Assembly: GCA_049700195.1 (NCBI GenBank)
Contig: JBNAVY010000019.1
Coordinates: forward strand, 1 to 40,424
Source of the DNA: JBNAVY01 sp049700195
Lineage (GTDB): Bacteria > Bacillota > Thermoanaerobacteria > Thermoanaerobacterales > Thermoanaerobacteraceae
DNA: 40,424 nt
Direction: 5' to 3'
Positions 24,601 to 32,424 of the stretch are shown here, piece by piece. The position numbers and the translations under genes are program-made. Numbering within the stretch: position 1 is the stretch's first letter; every line of letters begins with the position of its first letter. The notes beneath the pieces were generated by a model that saw only the letters and a program-made list of their open reading frames with translations, ran no database searches and was not told where the DNA came from.

Positions 24601-26208
24601 TTCTTTAAATATATTAATGCATTTGCTAATTAAATCATCATGATTTTTTAATTTTATAAAACCTTTTGATACAAATTCGCATAATGATAATCTTATCTTC
24701 TTTAACTTATCATCTTCTATTTTTCTATACTGCTCAATTGCTTCTGAATAGTTATTTTTTAAAAGTAATATATCTCCATAAAGCAATCTATATTTGTCAT
24801 TGTTTATGGAATTTATCATACTTATATAATTAAATGCATTATCTAAATCATCTATTTTTGTAAAACAAATAGCTTTCATATAATTTATTATATTGCTATA
24901 TTTACTGTTTATTAAGTTATTGCTTATATAATTTATTAAGTTGATTGCATCTTTGTATTTTCCATCAATAATTAAAGTATTGATTTCAATTAGTTTTTTT
25001 TCTTCTTCATTTAATATACTCATTTTATTATCAATGTTAGTAGCAGAATTTTTTATAATAAACGGCCATTGTCTAAGCTCATAATATTTCTCTATTGTTT
25101 TTTTATAAACATCATAATATTTTTTTATTGCAATTTCTGTCGAAAACTTCTCTTCAACAGTTTTCCTTGCATTTTGTCCTATTTCTTTTGATAATTCCGG
25201 ATTTAAAATAATATACTTTATTTTCTCAGCTATTGCTTCAGGATCTTTCTCTGGAACTAAAAAGCCATTATACCCATCTATTATTATTTCTCTTAATCCG
25301 CCTATATTTGATGCAATAACAGGTTTCCCACAAGCCATTGCTTCGATAGCTCCAATAGAAGTTGCTACTTCAACATTACTGACATTTATAGATGGTATTA
25401 TTATAATATCACATTTATTGAATAAATCCGGCATATTATTATTATCAACAGATCCTAATAATTCAACATAATCCTCAATATTCTCTTCATTAATATATTT
25501 TTCTATAGAGATTTTTTCTTCTCCATTACCGGCAATTATAAGTTTTACTTTATAACCTTCAATAATAATATTATTAATTGCTTTAACGGCATAAATCACG
25601 CCATTTTTAGGGGTTAATCTTCTTGGGCATAATATTTTAATACTTTCACCAATTTTTTCTTTATTATTAATCTTAAATTTATTAATATCAACAAAATTGT
25701 TAATCACACATATTTTTTTAGATATAGAGTCATTTTTTATTACATTTTCGATATATTTTTTTAGCCTTTTGTCAACAGTAACAATATTGTCACTAATTGT
25801 ATAAGCAATTTCTTCAATCGCTCTTAAATACTTTTCTTCTAAACTGTCTTTAACAACAGAATTTGAGGCAATATACTCATCAGCAAGGTACCCATGAACA
25901 GTGAGCAAGCACGGTAAATTTAGATTTGCTTGCTTTGCTGCTAATAGTGAAATAACATCATTTGCGACAATCATATCCACTTTATTTTCAGACACATATT
26001 TTCTTATTAAATTTGCAAATAATACTCTATAACTTTCAATAAGATTTATTAAGGTTAACTGCCTTCCTATTTCTTGCTTTATATCATTATAAGATAAAAC
26101 ACTTACGTTATTGCCTGTTGATTCCAAACCGTTTTTTAAAGTAGAAATGTATGATGATACTCCTCCAACGTGTGGATATTCCAAAAATGTAACTAATAAG
26201 ATCTTCAT
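21634..26208 (-). CDS. Giant multidomain glycosyltransferase (GT4-GT4-GT2-TPR)
   Basis: This is a 1524-residue protein, one intact frame. Residues 1-374 form a GT4-type transferase (HVGGVSSYISTLKNGLE; EAMACGKPVIASNIGG). About 375-535 is helical, TPR-like. About 538-870 is a second GT4-type domain (TGGMRIIYEQINRLIERGHNVE; AGSYYEACPLPPLEAMASE). About 885-1075 is a GT2 domain (LCLITKDEEKNIARCINSV; VDTGSKDKTV; metal-binding DADEE near 968). About 1076-1515 is a long TPR array. No signal peptide or membrane segment was seen, so it is cytoplasmic. Lying directly downstream of flagellin, it is a strong candidate for building a glycan on flagellin before export, as seen for GT2-TPR proteins in clostridial flagellar loci. 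The sugars are unknown. A GGAGG precedes the ATG. Confidence 0.9.
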   Translation of the reverse strand: MKILLVTFLEYPHVGGVSSYISTLKNGLESTGNNVSVLSYNDIKQEIGRQLTLINLIESYRVLFANLIRKYVSENKVDMIVANDVISLLAAKQANLNLPCLLTVHGYLADEYIASNSVVKDSLEEKYLRAIEEIAYTISDNIVTVDKRLKKYIENVIKNDSISKKICVINNFVDINKFKINNKEKIGESIKILCPRRLTPKNGVIYAVKAINNIIIEGYKVKLIIAGNGEEKISIEKYINEENIEDYVELLGSVDNNNMPDLFNKCDIIIIPSINVSNVEVATSIGAIEAMACGKPVIASNIGGLREIIIDGYNGFLVPEKDPEAIAEKIKYIILNPELSKEIGQNARKTVEEKFSTEIAIKKYYDVYKKTIEKYYELRQWPFIIKNSATNIDNKMSILNEEEKKLIEINTLIIDGKYKDAINLINYISNNLINSKYSNIINYMKAICFTKIDDLDNAFNYISMINSINNDKYRLLYGDILLLKNNYSEAIEQYRKIEDDKLKKIRLSLCEFVSKGFIKLKNHDDLISKCINIFKENNYKLNITYLPIVNGVTGGMRIIYEQINRLIERGHNVEAISYYGNPDWFDLKLNVKKISLGEKVEKYISNTDAIVYTFWNQWYEINNLDNTLFLIQGDEFLFDDNKLDTSLQETVTNSYIYSESKFLAVSRFLKETIQGKYNRNCTVIKNAIDTEKFYCNSEIKKGDKIRIIIVGNAMLKFKGFDDILKAFNIVKDKGYDFEVIWITQSQPEINLEKYIRVYVNPPQEKISELYKEADIYVAGSYYEACPLPPLEAMASECAVVTTNNGGVTEYAKDGYNCLMVNPGDFYGLAEKIIQLIKDKDLRKKLVKNGLETVKKFTWNKAIDVLEDTLTENYLDVKSIKSSQFALNTLSLCLITKDEEKNIARCINSVKDIVDEIVVVDTGSKDKTVQIAKSFGAKIIYDKWEDDFSKARNKAIENATGDWILFLDADEEIKKEDVDKIRPLLNDDTIEAYLLKFVNYAGTSVSNGLTEINYNYRLFRNNKQIKYIYPIHENLRNIVYNRAPISKNSDVTILHYGYLSEIRIEKNKSEKYIKIISKYLESNPEDKFQHANLAVEYFNIEDYKKALKHLLIAVKGIDVNASSATRILRYLIGCYISLKDYNTALKVINDAKEFYKDVPDFYFLEGMLYLDQKRYEKAVEIFEKCISIGEYNGIFITMGGTGSYRAKYMRALSFEKLNILDKAVIEYIEILKINPNYQEAFIKLFDLLIKNQNPEGVLEFFNKYVDTKSPANIALMARLYIKSGEFAFSKKYLDMIEIDLEGLNLLNGMVYLGLKDYEKALNHFDMEYGKAKEEANYYKALCYIILNQTDKAKEVLWEISNPSDKKLYMTIIGDAKSKFEEIKESYFNLLELLIRFKEFDLYNKVLGLYVNMFTRHDYEKYGELMVKYGLEDLAVEAYIKAADLNTQNPGIYRYLAERALEQGMYDEALSLAVKALNINKDDIDNYVLIYKIYKTTGKYEQAEEIDKMVKEIYKEIDLNERIKMT

Positions 26209-26253
26209 AAAAAAACCTCCATTTTATCATAAAAATAACTCTTCGATTATTTA

Positions 26254-26894
26254 TCATATATTAATTTTCATTGCTTCTTTAACAATTTTAATCAATCCAA
26301 AAATTATATTAGGAATTTTATTTTTTGTCTCTTCTAATTCTTCAATAGTATGAGGATGCATTAAACGGTTCATATAATGAGTATAAATAGTTTCTTTATT
26401 ATCTTTCTTTTTATATTTATTTTTAATAATTTTAACATCACTTTCAATTGATTTAATAAATTCATCTATCTTTTTTTGACTAATATCATATATATTGTAT
26501 TTTATCTCTAAGATGAACATTAAAAGTCCGTATAATTGCAAAAATCTTGACACGAAATCTATACTTAATATCGACGAACGAAATAATTTATAAAAAAATT
26601 TTTGCTGTTCATCAATAAATATTTTCCACTTTCAACTTTCTACATTTTCGTTTTTAATTAACCATAAATACCGTTTTGGGAGTATTAACATATAATTGCC
26701 CCAGATATCATCAACCCATTTATTAAGAATATCATTAATCATTTTAGTATAACCCGGGCCACGTATTTTATCGTATAACTCGTATGGCAGATATACTGAA
26801 GTTCTAAAACATACGGATTTAACATCATATTTTTTATGTCCTTTTTTAAATATTCTATAAAATCTTCTATAAAATCTTCAAATTCACTGCTCAT
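26254..26894 (-). pseudogene. Broken gene: one frame break plus one in-frame stop
   Basis: The start is ATG at 26894, with GAGGAAC upstream. The first 18 codons (MSSEFEDFIEDF...) reach TTA AAA AAG at about 26843-26835. Reading on after a -1 step gives GHKKYDVKSVCF, then RTSVYLPYELYDK, then GYTKMINDILNKWVDDIWG, which looks like a ribbon-helix-helix unit, and continues to NENVES and TGA (about 26638). The same frame then runs, with no good new start, from KWKIFIDEQQKF to KINI and a stop at 26254. Together this would be a protein of about 215 residues. A 12-base tandem repeat (GAAGATTTTATA twice) lies near the start. I do not recognise the family. Two defects make a decaying gene most likely. 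The heptamer A AAA AAG at the first break leaves programmed frameshifting open for the first part. Confidence 0.6.
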
Positions 26895-26924
26895 TACCAA
26901 TGTTCCTCTTCCAAATTATATTAA

Positions 26925-26945
26925 AAGGGAGGCTTCGCCTCCCTT
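26925..26945 (-). terminator. Flagellin gene terminator
   Basis: AAGGGAGGC (26925-26933) pairs with GCCTCCCTT (26937-26945), loop TTC. The minus strand continues TTAATATAA. It is a very stable G/C-rich stem, fitting a highly expressed gene. Confidence 0.88.
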
Positions 26946-26950
26946 AAATG

Positions 26951-27781
26951 TTATCTTAATAACTGTAAAACTGTCTGTGGTTGCTGATTTGCCTGAGCAA
27001 GCATTGCTGTTGCTGCCTGGTTTAATATGTTGTCTTTTGTGAATTCCATCATTTCTTTTGCCATATCTACATCTCTTATACGTGATTCTGCTGCAGTTAA
27101 GTTTTCTGATGCAACACCTAAATTGTTAATTGTATGCTCTAATCTATTTTGTACAGCACCTAAGCTAGCTCTTTGTTCTGAAACTGAATTTATAGCTTCA
27201 TCAATTGTTGTTAACCATGCAGAAATAGCCGAAGATGATAATGTTGATGAAGAAACATCAAGTGAAGCTACTCCTAAAGTACTAGAATCCATTTTACCTA
27301 TTGTTAGTGTCATATTCTGACCTGCATTTGCACCTATCTGGAAAGTTACTCCAGTAGTTGACAAGCTACCGTCAAGAAGACCTTTTGTATTAAACTGAGT
27401 TGTAGTAGCAATTCTATCTATTTCAGTATTTAGCTGTTTAATTTCAAGTTGTATGTTGCCTCTATCAGCAGGAGTATTAGTATCATTAGCTGCTTGTACA
27501 GTTAATTCTCTCATCCTTTGAAGTATTGCCTGTGTCTCATTTAAAGCACCTTCAGCAGTTTGAATGAGTGAAATACCATCTTGAGCATTTCTTGTAGCCT
27601 GGTTAAGACCATTAATCTGACCTCTCATTTTTTCTGAAATTGCAAGACCTGCTGCATCATCACCAGCTCTGTTGATTCTGTAACCTGATGAAAGTTTTTC
27701 TAATGCTTTTTGTGTGTTTGTGTTATTGATTGTAAGCGCTCTCCATGCATTTAATGCACTTAAATTGTGGTTTATTATCAT
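26951..27781 (-). CDS. hag: Flagellin
   Basis: This is a 276-residue flagellin of the short type, with only the conserved D0/D1 ends and a minimal centre. The N-terminus is MIINHNLSALNAWRAL with EKLSSGYRINRAGDDAAGLAISEKMRGQI (about 30-58). The middle variable part (about 135-185) is a few dozen residues rich in Ser and Thr, possible glycan sites (SSSTLSSSAIS). The C-terminus is the D0 helix ending NQQPQTVLQLLR. It forms the filament. AAGGAGG precedes the ATG at 27781. The leader has a sigma-28 promoter and a CsrA-type hairpin. It follows fliW-csrA, giving the complete FliW-CsrA-Hag control unit. Confidence 0.97.
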   Translation of the reverse strand: MIINHNLSALNAWRALTINNTNTQKALEKLSSGYRINRAGDDAAGLAISEKMRGQINGLNQATRNAQDGISLIQTAEGALNETQAILQRMRELTVQAANDTNTPADRGNIQLEIKQLNTEIDRIATTTQFNTKGLLDGSLSTTGVTFQIGANAGQNMTLTIGKMDSSTLGVASLDVSSSTLSSSAISAWLTTIDEAINSVSEQRASLGAVQNRLEHTINNLGVASENLTAAESRIRDVDMAKEMMEFTKDNILNQAATAMLAQANQQPQTVLQLLR

Positions 27782-27808
27782 TTTTCTTCCTCCTTGAATT
27801 TTTTATTT

Positions 27809-27847
27809 GGCATCCCTGCCATATTATTAACCACAGTTGGCCAACTG
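27809..27847 (-). promoter_or_regulatory. hag leader with CsrA-binding hairpin and a palindrome
   Basis: In the hag mRNA leader, GGCA-GGGA-TGCC (27820-27809) forms a four-pair hairpin presenting GGGA in the loop. CAGGGATG fits the CsrA consensus CARGGAUG, and a second GGA lies in the ribosome site AAGGAGG just downstream. Bridging by CsrA would block translation, with FliW relieving it, as established in B. subtilis. Upstream, CAGTTGGCCAACTG (27847-27834) is a perfect 14-base palindrome that may form another leader stem. Confidence 0.75.
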
Positions 27848-27870
27848 CTTCATCTTTAGTTTCATTATAT

Positions 27871-27897
27871 ATATCGAACTTTTTTTAATTTACTTTA
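27871..27897 (-). promoter_or_regulatory. Sigma-28 promoter of flagellin gene
   Basis: On the minus strand TAAA (27897-27894), exactly 15 bases, then TTCGATAT (27878-27871). The TAAA includes the csrA stop codon, so the promoter abuts the end of the fliW-csrA genes. Confidence 0.85.
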
Positions 27898-28122
27898 GCG
27901 TTTTTTTATAAAATTTTCTAATTTACTTAAGATTTCTTTATTTATTTGTATAGCTTTAGTATTTTCATCTTTTACTTCTACTAACTCTTTTCTAAGTATT
28001 GAAATTTCTTTTGGTGCATTTACACCTATTTTTACCTTATCTTCTTCAATCTCTAAAATATTTATTTCTATATTTCCCCCTATAATAACAGACTGACCTA
28101 TTTTACGAGTTAGAATAAGCAT
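27895..28122 (-). CDS. csrA: CsrA translational regulator
   Basis: This is a 75-residue protein, the usual size in Firmicutes. MLILTRKIGQSVIIGGNIEINILEIEEDKVKIGVNAPKEISILRKEL is the intact CsrA fold; the strand-1 residues (LTRK) and the GVNAPKEI region form the RNA-binding surface. It is a dimer that binds GGA motifs and blocks translation, here most probably of hag. The start overlaps the end of fliW by 20 bases, with TTGGAGGAAC inside fliW, so regulator and antagonist are made together. Confidence 0.96.
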   Translation of the reverse strand: MLILTRKIGQSVIIGGNIEINILEIEEDKVKIGVNAPKEISILRKELVEVKDENTKAIQINKEILSKLENFIKKR

Positions 28123-28555
28123 TTTTAAGTTCCTCCAATATAGGATGTTTTATTAAATACTTTTCATTTTCAAGTATTACTTGAATTGCTTTATTATTTT
28201 CGGCATTTATAATTATAGGGGCTTTCAAGTTTGCTGTTATTTTTTCTATTTCTTCTGGTATTACAACTATAACAAATATAAGAAGATGATTTTGATCTTC
28301 TATATTAAGAGCTTTTATTATTTCATCAGTAATTTCAACAGTATAGTCCGGTTTAAATGACTCGGGTTCAATTATTGCAAAAGCTATGTCTGATTCATCA
28401 AGAGATTGGAGCCACTTAAAAGGTATATTTTGACTGTTATCTGCTAGTATAAGAAAATTGTGAAGTGTCTCAAAACCTGGTATGCCTTCTCTAAAATATA
28501 TTATGTCATTAGGATCATACTCTATTGAACCAAAATTTTTTGTACTGACTATCAT
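28103..28555 (-). CDS. fliW: Flagellar assembly factor FliW
   Basis: This is a 150-residue protein, usual for the family. It has the N-terminal FGSIEYDPNDIIYFREGIPGFE signature and the central FLILADNSQNIPFKWLQSLDESDIAFAIIEP (about 42-72), then LLIFVIVVIPEE and the C-terminal strand NAENNKAIQVILENEKYLIKHPI. FliW binds free flagellin or CsrA. When flagellin is exported, FliW is freed and sequesters CsrA, so hag is translated. The start at 28555 has a GGAG about 8 bases upstream. Confidence 0.95.
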   Translation of the reverse strand: MIVSTKNFGSIEYDPNDIIYFREGIPGFETLHNFLILADNSQNIPFKWLQSLDESDIAFAIIEPESFKPDYTVEITDEIIKALNIEDQNHLLIFVIVVIPEEIEKITANLKAPIIINAENNKAIQVILENEKYLIKHPILEELKNAYSNS

Positions 28556-28658
28556 ATTTTATCTCCACATCCTCTTTTGAGTTTTTATTTAATTTGTATA
28601 AAAATTTTATTTAAAAAGGGTTATTACTTTTCTAGTTATAAACAAAATATTTTTAACA

Positions 28659-29219
28659 TTATGCTTTTTTATCAAATTTATTACCAGCAATTTCTATATC
28701 AAGTGAAGGGTATTTTAGCATATATATATTTATATTTGATGGTGTGGCTGAAATCTCCGGTTTCTGTGGTGTTATATTTATTTTTGCTTTTCCTAATTGC
28801 CAGTTTATATTTAAATATCCTTCAAACCATATTTGAGGACGAGATTTCGGAATAAGATCTACATTAAAACTTGCTTGTTTTATTCTAGCTTTTTTCGCTA
28901 ACTCAGCAATAGCGTTTTCATGATTCTGAATTGAAGATAATATATGCCCTTCTTCTACTTTTTCCCCAATGGCTTCTAATCCTAACTGTCTGCTTCTTGC
29001 GGCTTCATCATGAATCAGGTCAAAAATACTTTTTAAGCCAGCTTCATAAAAACATTGATATTGATCTATATGGACTTGAGGTAATTTTTGGTCTATTTCC
29101 ATTTTAGCCTGTATCTGCTCTATTTGTAAATCTGCATTTTTGTTTTTTATATTAATTTTGGCAGGAGTGGTTTCTATCCCTATCCTGCCTAAAGTCTGAT
29201 GCATTATTATGTTAGTCAT
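28659..29219 (-). CDS. DUF6470 protein, YviE-like, of the flagellar locus
   Basis: This is a 186-residue protein, occupying the position of B. subtilis yviE between flgL and fliW. It begins IIMHQTLGRIGIETTPAKINI, contains PQVHIDQYQCFYEAGLKSIFDLIHDEAARSRQLGLEAIGEKVEEGHIL (about 48-92), and ends in IWFEGYLNINWQLGKAKINITPQ followed by a beta-rich tail. These are typical DUF6470 features. The function is unknown. The repeated beta-strand pattern with xIxIx motifs suggests a structural rather than enzymatic role. A GGGTGAT site precedes the ATG, 15 bases after flgL. Confidence 0.85.
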   Translation of the reverse strand: MTNIIMHQTLGRIGIETTPAKINIKNKNADLQIEQIQAKMEIDQKLPQVHIDQYQCFYEAGLKSIFDLIHDEAARSRQLGLEAIGEKVEEGHILSSIQNHENAIAELAKKARIKQASFNVDLIPKSRPQIWFEGYLNINWQLGKAKINITPQKPEISATPSNINIYMLKYPSLDIEIAGNKFDKKA

Positions 29220-29234
29220 GGTTTTATCACCCTG

Positions 29235-30125
29235 TTATCTTAAAAAGTCAATCAAGCTTGGCTGTATTATTTTTGCTCCAGATGCTAAGGATGCTCTATA
29301 AACATTTTCGTCCATTTGGAGATTTGTAATTACCTGCGCCATATCAGCATCTTCATTTCTGGAAAGCAGTGCAGTAAAGTTATAATTATCGCTTTGAAGC
29401 CTGTTTTTAATAAGATCTATTCTGTTCGATTTTGCACCTGCTTCAGATCTTATAGCTAATACATTTTCCATTTGTTTGTCTATATCAGAAAGAATACTGC
29501 TGACAGCCTGATGATCTCCTGCTGTCAAAGCGTCTTTTAACTTATCCATTATATTAAGAAGGTTTGATGAACCGCCTGATACATCAAAAACGCGATACCC
29601 TGTAACATTTACTGCCATTTTATTTCCGCCAGCTCCTACCTCAAATTTTATTTCACCAGAATCACCGCTATATGTGTTAACAGTTTCATCAAAAGGCTTG
29701 GTTGTAGTTTTAAATCCGGAAAATATGTATCTGCCATTATATTGTGTATTCCCAACCTGCACCATTTGCTCTTTTAATTGTGCAACTTCATTGGATATTT
29801 TTTGCATATCAGATGGTGTTAATGTGCCATTTGATCCTTCAACACCCAATTCACGAGTCCTTTGCAAAAGTTGACCCAATTGGTCAAGAGCTGTATCTGT
29901 AAGCTCAAGCCATGATTTTGCATCATCAACATTTTTTGTATAAGCATCATTTCGTGCCATATCTGTTCTGATTCTCAGACTATCTGCAACTGCAACAGGA
30001 TCATCAGAAGGCTTTGATAATCTTTTCCCTGTAGCGAGCATATTTTGATTTTTGTTCATTCTCTGAAGATTGTTGTTATAATCATTTAAAAAGTTTGTTA
30101 CTAACATACTATCTGTAACTCTCAT
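29235..30125 (-). CDS. flgL: Flagellar hook-filament junction protein FlgL
   Basis: This is a 296-residue protein. It has a flagellin-like N-terminus (MRVTDSMLVTNFLNDYNNNLQRMNKNQNMLATGKRLSKPSDDPVAVADSLRIRTDM), a central NTQYNGRYIFSGFKTTTKPFDE near 130 typical of FlgL, and a C-terminal helix ending RASLASGAKIIQPSLIDFLR. It joins FlgK to the first flagellin rings. AAGGTGG precedes the ATG at 30125. It is 50 bases after flgK in the flgM-to-csrA operon. Confidence 0.95.
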   Translation of the reverse strand: MRVTDSMLVTNFLNDYNNNLQRMNKNQNMLATGKRLSKPSDDPVAVADSLRIRTDMARNDAYTKNVDDAKSWLELTDTALDQLGQLLQRTRELGVEGSNGTLTPSDMQKISNEVAQLKEQMVQVGNTQYNGRYIFSGFKTTTKPFDETVNTYSGDSGEIKFEVGAGGNKMAVNVTGYRVFDVSGGSSNLLNIMDKLKDALTAGDHQAVSSILSDIDKQMENVLAIRSEAGAKSNRIDLIKNRLQSDNYNFTALLSRNEDADMAQVITNLQMDENVYRASLASGAKIIQPSLIDFLR

Positions 30126-30175
30126 TTTTACACCACCTTATTAAAAACTTTTTATATATTTACTTATTATATTAA

Positions 30176-31621
30176 CTATCTTCCAACAACACCCGTTCTG
30201 TTTATTAGTGTATCTAAAATCTCATCCATAGCAGTTATCATTCTTGCAGAAGCATTATAAGATTTTTGGAATCTTACCATATTTGTCATTTCTTCATCAA
30301 GGGATACTCCAGAAACAGACTGTCTGTTCAGATCTATTTGTTTTAGCATAACCTCCTGATTTTTCAGCATTAGATTCGCCTGCTGTGCATCTACGCCTAA
30401 ATTTGAAATTAAAGACCTTGCAAAATCATCAAAACTTGCACCGTTTAATTCTGAAAAACCAATATCCCTTAAAGCTATAAGCTTTAAAGCATTTGTATTA
30501 TCTCCAGGAATAGTGGTGTCGCTTGATGCAGCAGCTATTTTTTGAAGGCCGTCTGATGCTAATATGTCTTTGCTTACTTTAATAAGTTGTGCATATTGTG
30601 TGTTTTGATCATAATTTGAAGTTGCAAAACCTTCAAACATAGGAATCCCTGTAGAGCCATCCAAGCCATATCCTGTTTCTTGCACATTATTTATTTCTTT
30701 CGCTATAGAGAAAGCTAATTTATTCCACTCATTAATATAATATGGTATACCTTTTATGCCGTCTGATCCATCTCCATCTCTCATATCAAGAAGTCCTTTT
30801 AAAATACCACTTGATGGACTCACAGAACTATTTGTCAAATCCCAGACAACATCTCCATAATTATTTAACCCCATTGTAAAAGGTACTGATCCATCTACTA
30901 AGGCTTGCCCGGCTATATCTATTCTAAAATTTCTGTTTGAATCTTCGTATGTATTTATATTAACTAATTTTGACAGCTCATCAACTAATAAATTTCTTTG
31001 ATCTCTTAAGTCATTTGCTGTTTGCCCTGTCAGTTCAAATCTATAAATTTCTCCATTTAACTTACTGATTCTTTTAGCAAAAGAATTTATTTCTTCAACA
31101 CGGGTTTGAACAGTTGCATTTAATTCTGATTTTTTATCATAAAGATGCTGATAAACACTATTAAAAGTATCTTGAAGAGCTAAAGCCCTTTCTCTTACTT
31201 CTGCTCTTACAGTAAGACTCTCAGGGTTTTTCGCCAGCTCCTGCAATGAGTTAAAGAAGTCATTTAGTACTGTATTTATACCACTTGATGATGGTTCATT
31301 AAAAATACCTTCAACAGCGGAAAGCACATCTGCTTTTGTATTCCATTCCCCAAGTGCTTTATTTTCTCTTCTGAACTGATTATCCAAAAACTGATCTCTT
31401 ATTTGTCTTATACTATCAATCTTTACTCCTTCGCCAATAGCTTTTCCCCATTGATCATACATCCCAAAAGTTGTAGGCGGAGCAATAGACGATAAGTCTA
31501 ATACTTGCCTAGTATATCCGGGTGTATTGGCATTTGAAATATTGTGACCTGTTAAGTCCAAAGCTTTCTGGCTTACAAAAAGTCCTGTTTTAACTATTTC
31601 AAGTCCTTGAAATGTTGACAT
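30176..31621 (-). CDS. flgK: Flagellar hook-associated protein 1, FlgK
   Basis: This is a 481-residue protein starting at the ATG at 31621 (MSTFQGLEIVKTGLFVSQKALDLTGHNISNANTPGYTRQ), with TAGGAGGG eight bases before it. A longer frame to 31714 would add 31 basic residues without a ribosome site and overlap flgN. The N-terminal rod-type motif NISNANTPGYTRQ, the central RDQRNLLVDELSKLVNI near 213, and the C-terminal GVSLDEEMTNMVRFQKSYNASARMITAMDEILDTLI are all present. FlgK is the first hook-filament junction ring. It begins 10 bases after the flgN stop. Confidence 0.96.
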   Translation of the reverse strand: MSTFQGLEIVKTGLFVSQKALDLTGHNISNANTPGYTRQVLDLSSIAPPTTFGMYDQWGKAIGEGVKIDSIRQIRDQFLDNQFRRENKALGEWNTKADVLSAVEGIFNEPSSSGINTVLNDFFNSLQELAKNPESLTVRAEVRERALALQDTFNSVYQHLYDKKSELNATVQTRVEEINSFAKRISKLNGEIYRFELTGQTANDLRDQRNLLVDELSKLVNINTYEDSNRNFRIDIAGQALVDGSVPFTMGLNNYGDVVWDLTNSSVSPSSGILKGLLDMRDGDGSDGIKGIPYYINEWNKLAFSIAKEINNVQETGYGLDGSTGIPMFEGFATSNYDQNTQYAQLIKVSKDILASDGLQKIAAASSDTTIPGDNTNALKLIALRDIGFSELNGASFDDFARSLISNLGVDAQQANLMLKNQEVMLKQIDLNRQSVSGVSLDEEMTNMVRFQKSYNASARMITAMDEILDTLINRTGVVGR

Positions 31622-31631
31622 ATAAACCCTC

Positions 31632-32105
31632 CTAAACCTTCTTATCAATAAGATTAGTATATTTTTTTTTGCCGCCTTTATCCCCGTATATACCATTATC
31701 TTCTTGAAGTACATCAGATATTAAACTTATAGAATAATTAATATATTCTAAAGACTGCTTTATCAAAGAAGTATTAAGGTCATTTCTCTCTTGAAGCTTC
31801 TTTAGAACATCGAAAAAAAGAGATTGTAATTTTTGTAAAGACAACTTTTCATTTTCAGTAAATGTATCTAAAATTTTTGCGTCTTTTAGACTACTACCAC
31901 CAAACTCAGATAATAAAAACTCCCTTTTTTCTTCAAGTTCTAAAATTTTATTGAGAAGCTGGCCTTCTACTTTTGTAATTTTGTCAAGTTCTTTAACTTC
32001 CCCTGCTATTATTACATCAGTTTTTTTGTATGATAAATCCAATAAATCTTGGTATATCTCTATTTCCCCTTTTATTACATCAAAAAAAGCCTGAGTATAA
32101 GACAT
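31632..32105 (-). CDS. flgN: FlgN family flagellar chaperone
   Basis: This is a 157-residue, mostly helical protein (MSYTQAFFDVIKGEIEIYQDLLDLSYKKTDVIIAGEVKELDKITKVEGQLLNKILELEEKRE). The helix pattern with an E/K-rich heptad and the position between flgM and flgK identify FlgN, the export chaperone for FlgK and FlgL. The ATG at 32105 is chosen because GAGGGTG lies eight bases upstream. A GTG at 32114 falls inside that site. It follows flgM by 18 bases. Confidence 0.9.
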   Translation of the reverse strand: MSYTQAFFDVIKGEIEIYQDLLDLSYKKTDVIIAGEVKELDKITKVEGQLLNKILELEEKREFLLSEFGGSSLKDAKILDTFTENEKLSLQKLQSLFFDVLKKLQERNDLNTSLIKQSLEYINYSISLISDVLQEDNGIYGDKGGKKKYTNLIDKKV

Positions 32106-32123
32106 ATTATGCACACCCTCTTT

Positions 32124-32399
32124 TTATATTCTTTTGTTTAAAATAGCACCTTTCAAAATAGAGTCTGCAACATCTTCTGCCTTTACATTATATATTCCTG
32201 ATTCAATCATTGATTTTATTTTGCTTATTTTCGCTTCTTTTAAATTATCAAAATCGCTTATATTATTTTTCATTTCAATTGCTTCTTTCGATATTTCAAT
32301 CTTATCTTTTATATCTGTTTTATTTCTGTTTACTTTTTTTACTTCCTGAACTTTATAAACTGAAATCATATTCTGAACATTATTGTTATAAATTTTCAT
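32124..32399 (-). CDS. flgM: Anti-sigma-28 factor FlgM
   Basis: This is a 91-residue protein, of usual size. The N-terminal half is polar and unstructured. The C-terminal half has the FlgM signature: KIEISKEA, then KISKIKSMIESGIYNVKAEDVADSILK (about 58-85), which wraps around the motility sigma factor and is exported when the hook is finished. GGGGGTG precedes the ATG at 32399. A perfect sigma-28 promoter lies directly upstream, so FlgM limits its own sigma factor by feedback. Confidence 0.95.
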   Translation of the reverse strand: MKIYNNNVQNMISVYKVQEVKKVNRNKTDIKDKIEISKEAIEMKNNISDFDNLKEAKISKIKSMIESGIYNVKAEDVADSILKGAILNKRI

Positions 32400-32424
32400 A
32401 ATAACACCCCCGTACTATAATTTA

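Noticed and set aside
26569..26576. GTCGATAT on the minus strand as a sigma-28 promoter for the glycosyltransferase
   Set aside because: The nearest TAAA is only 11 bases away instead of 15, it lies inside the broken gene, and it is over 350 bases from the next start.
30176..31714. Longer FlgK start at 31714
   Set aside because: The extra 31 residues are basic, overlap flgN and lack a ribosome site; MSTFQGLE at 31621 is the normal beginning.
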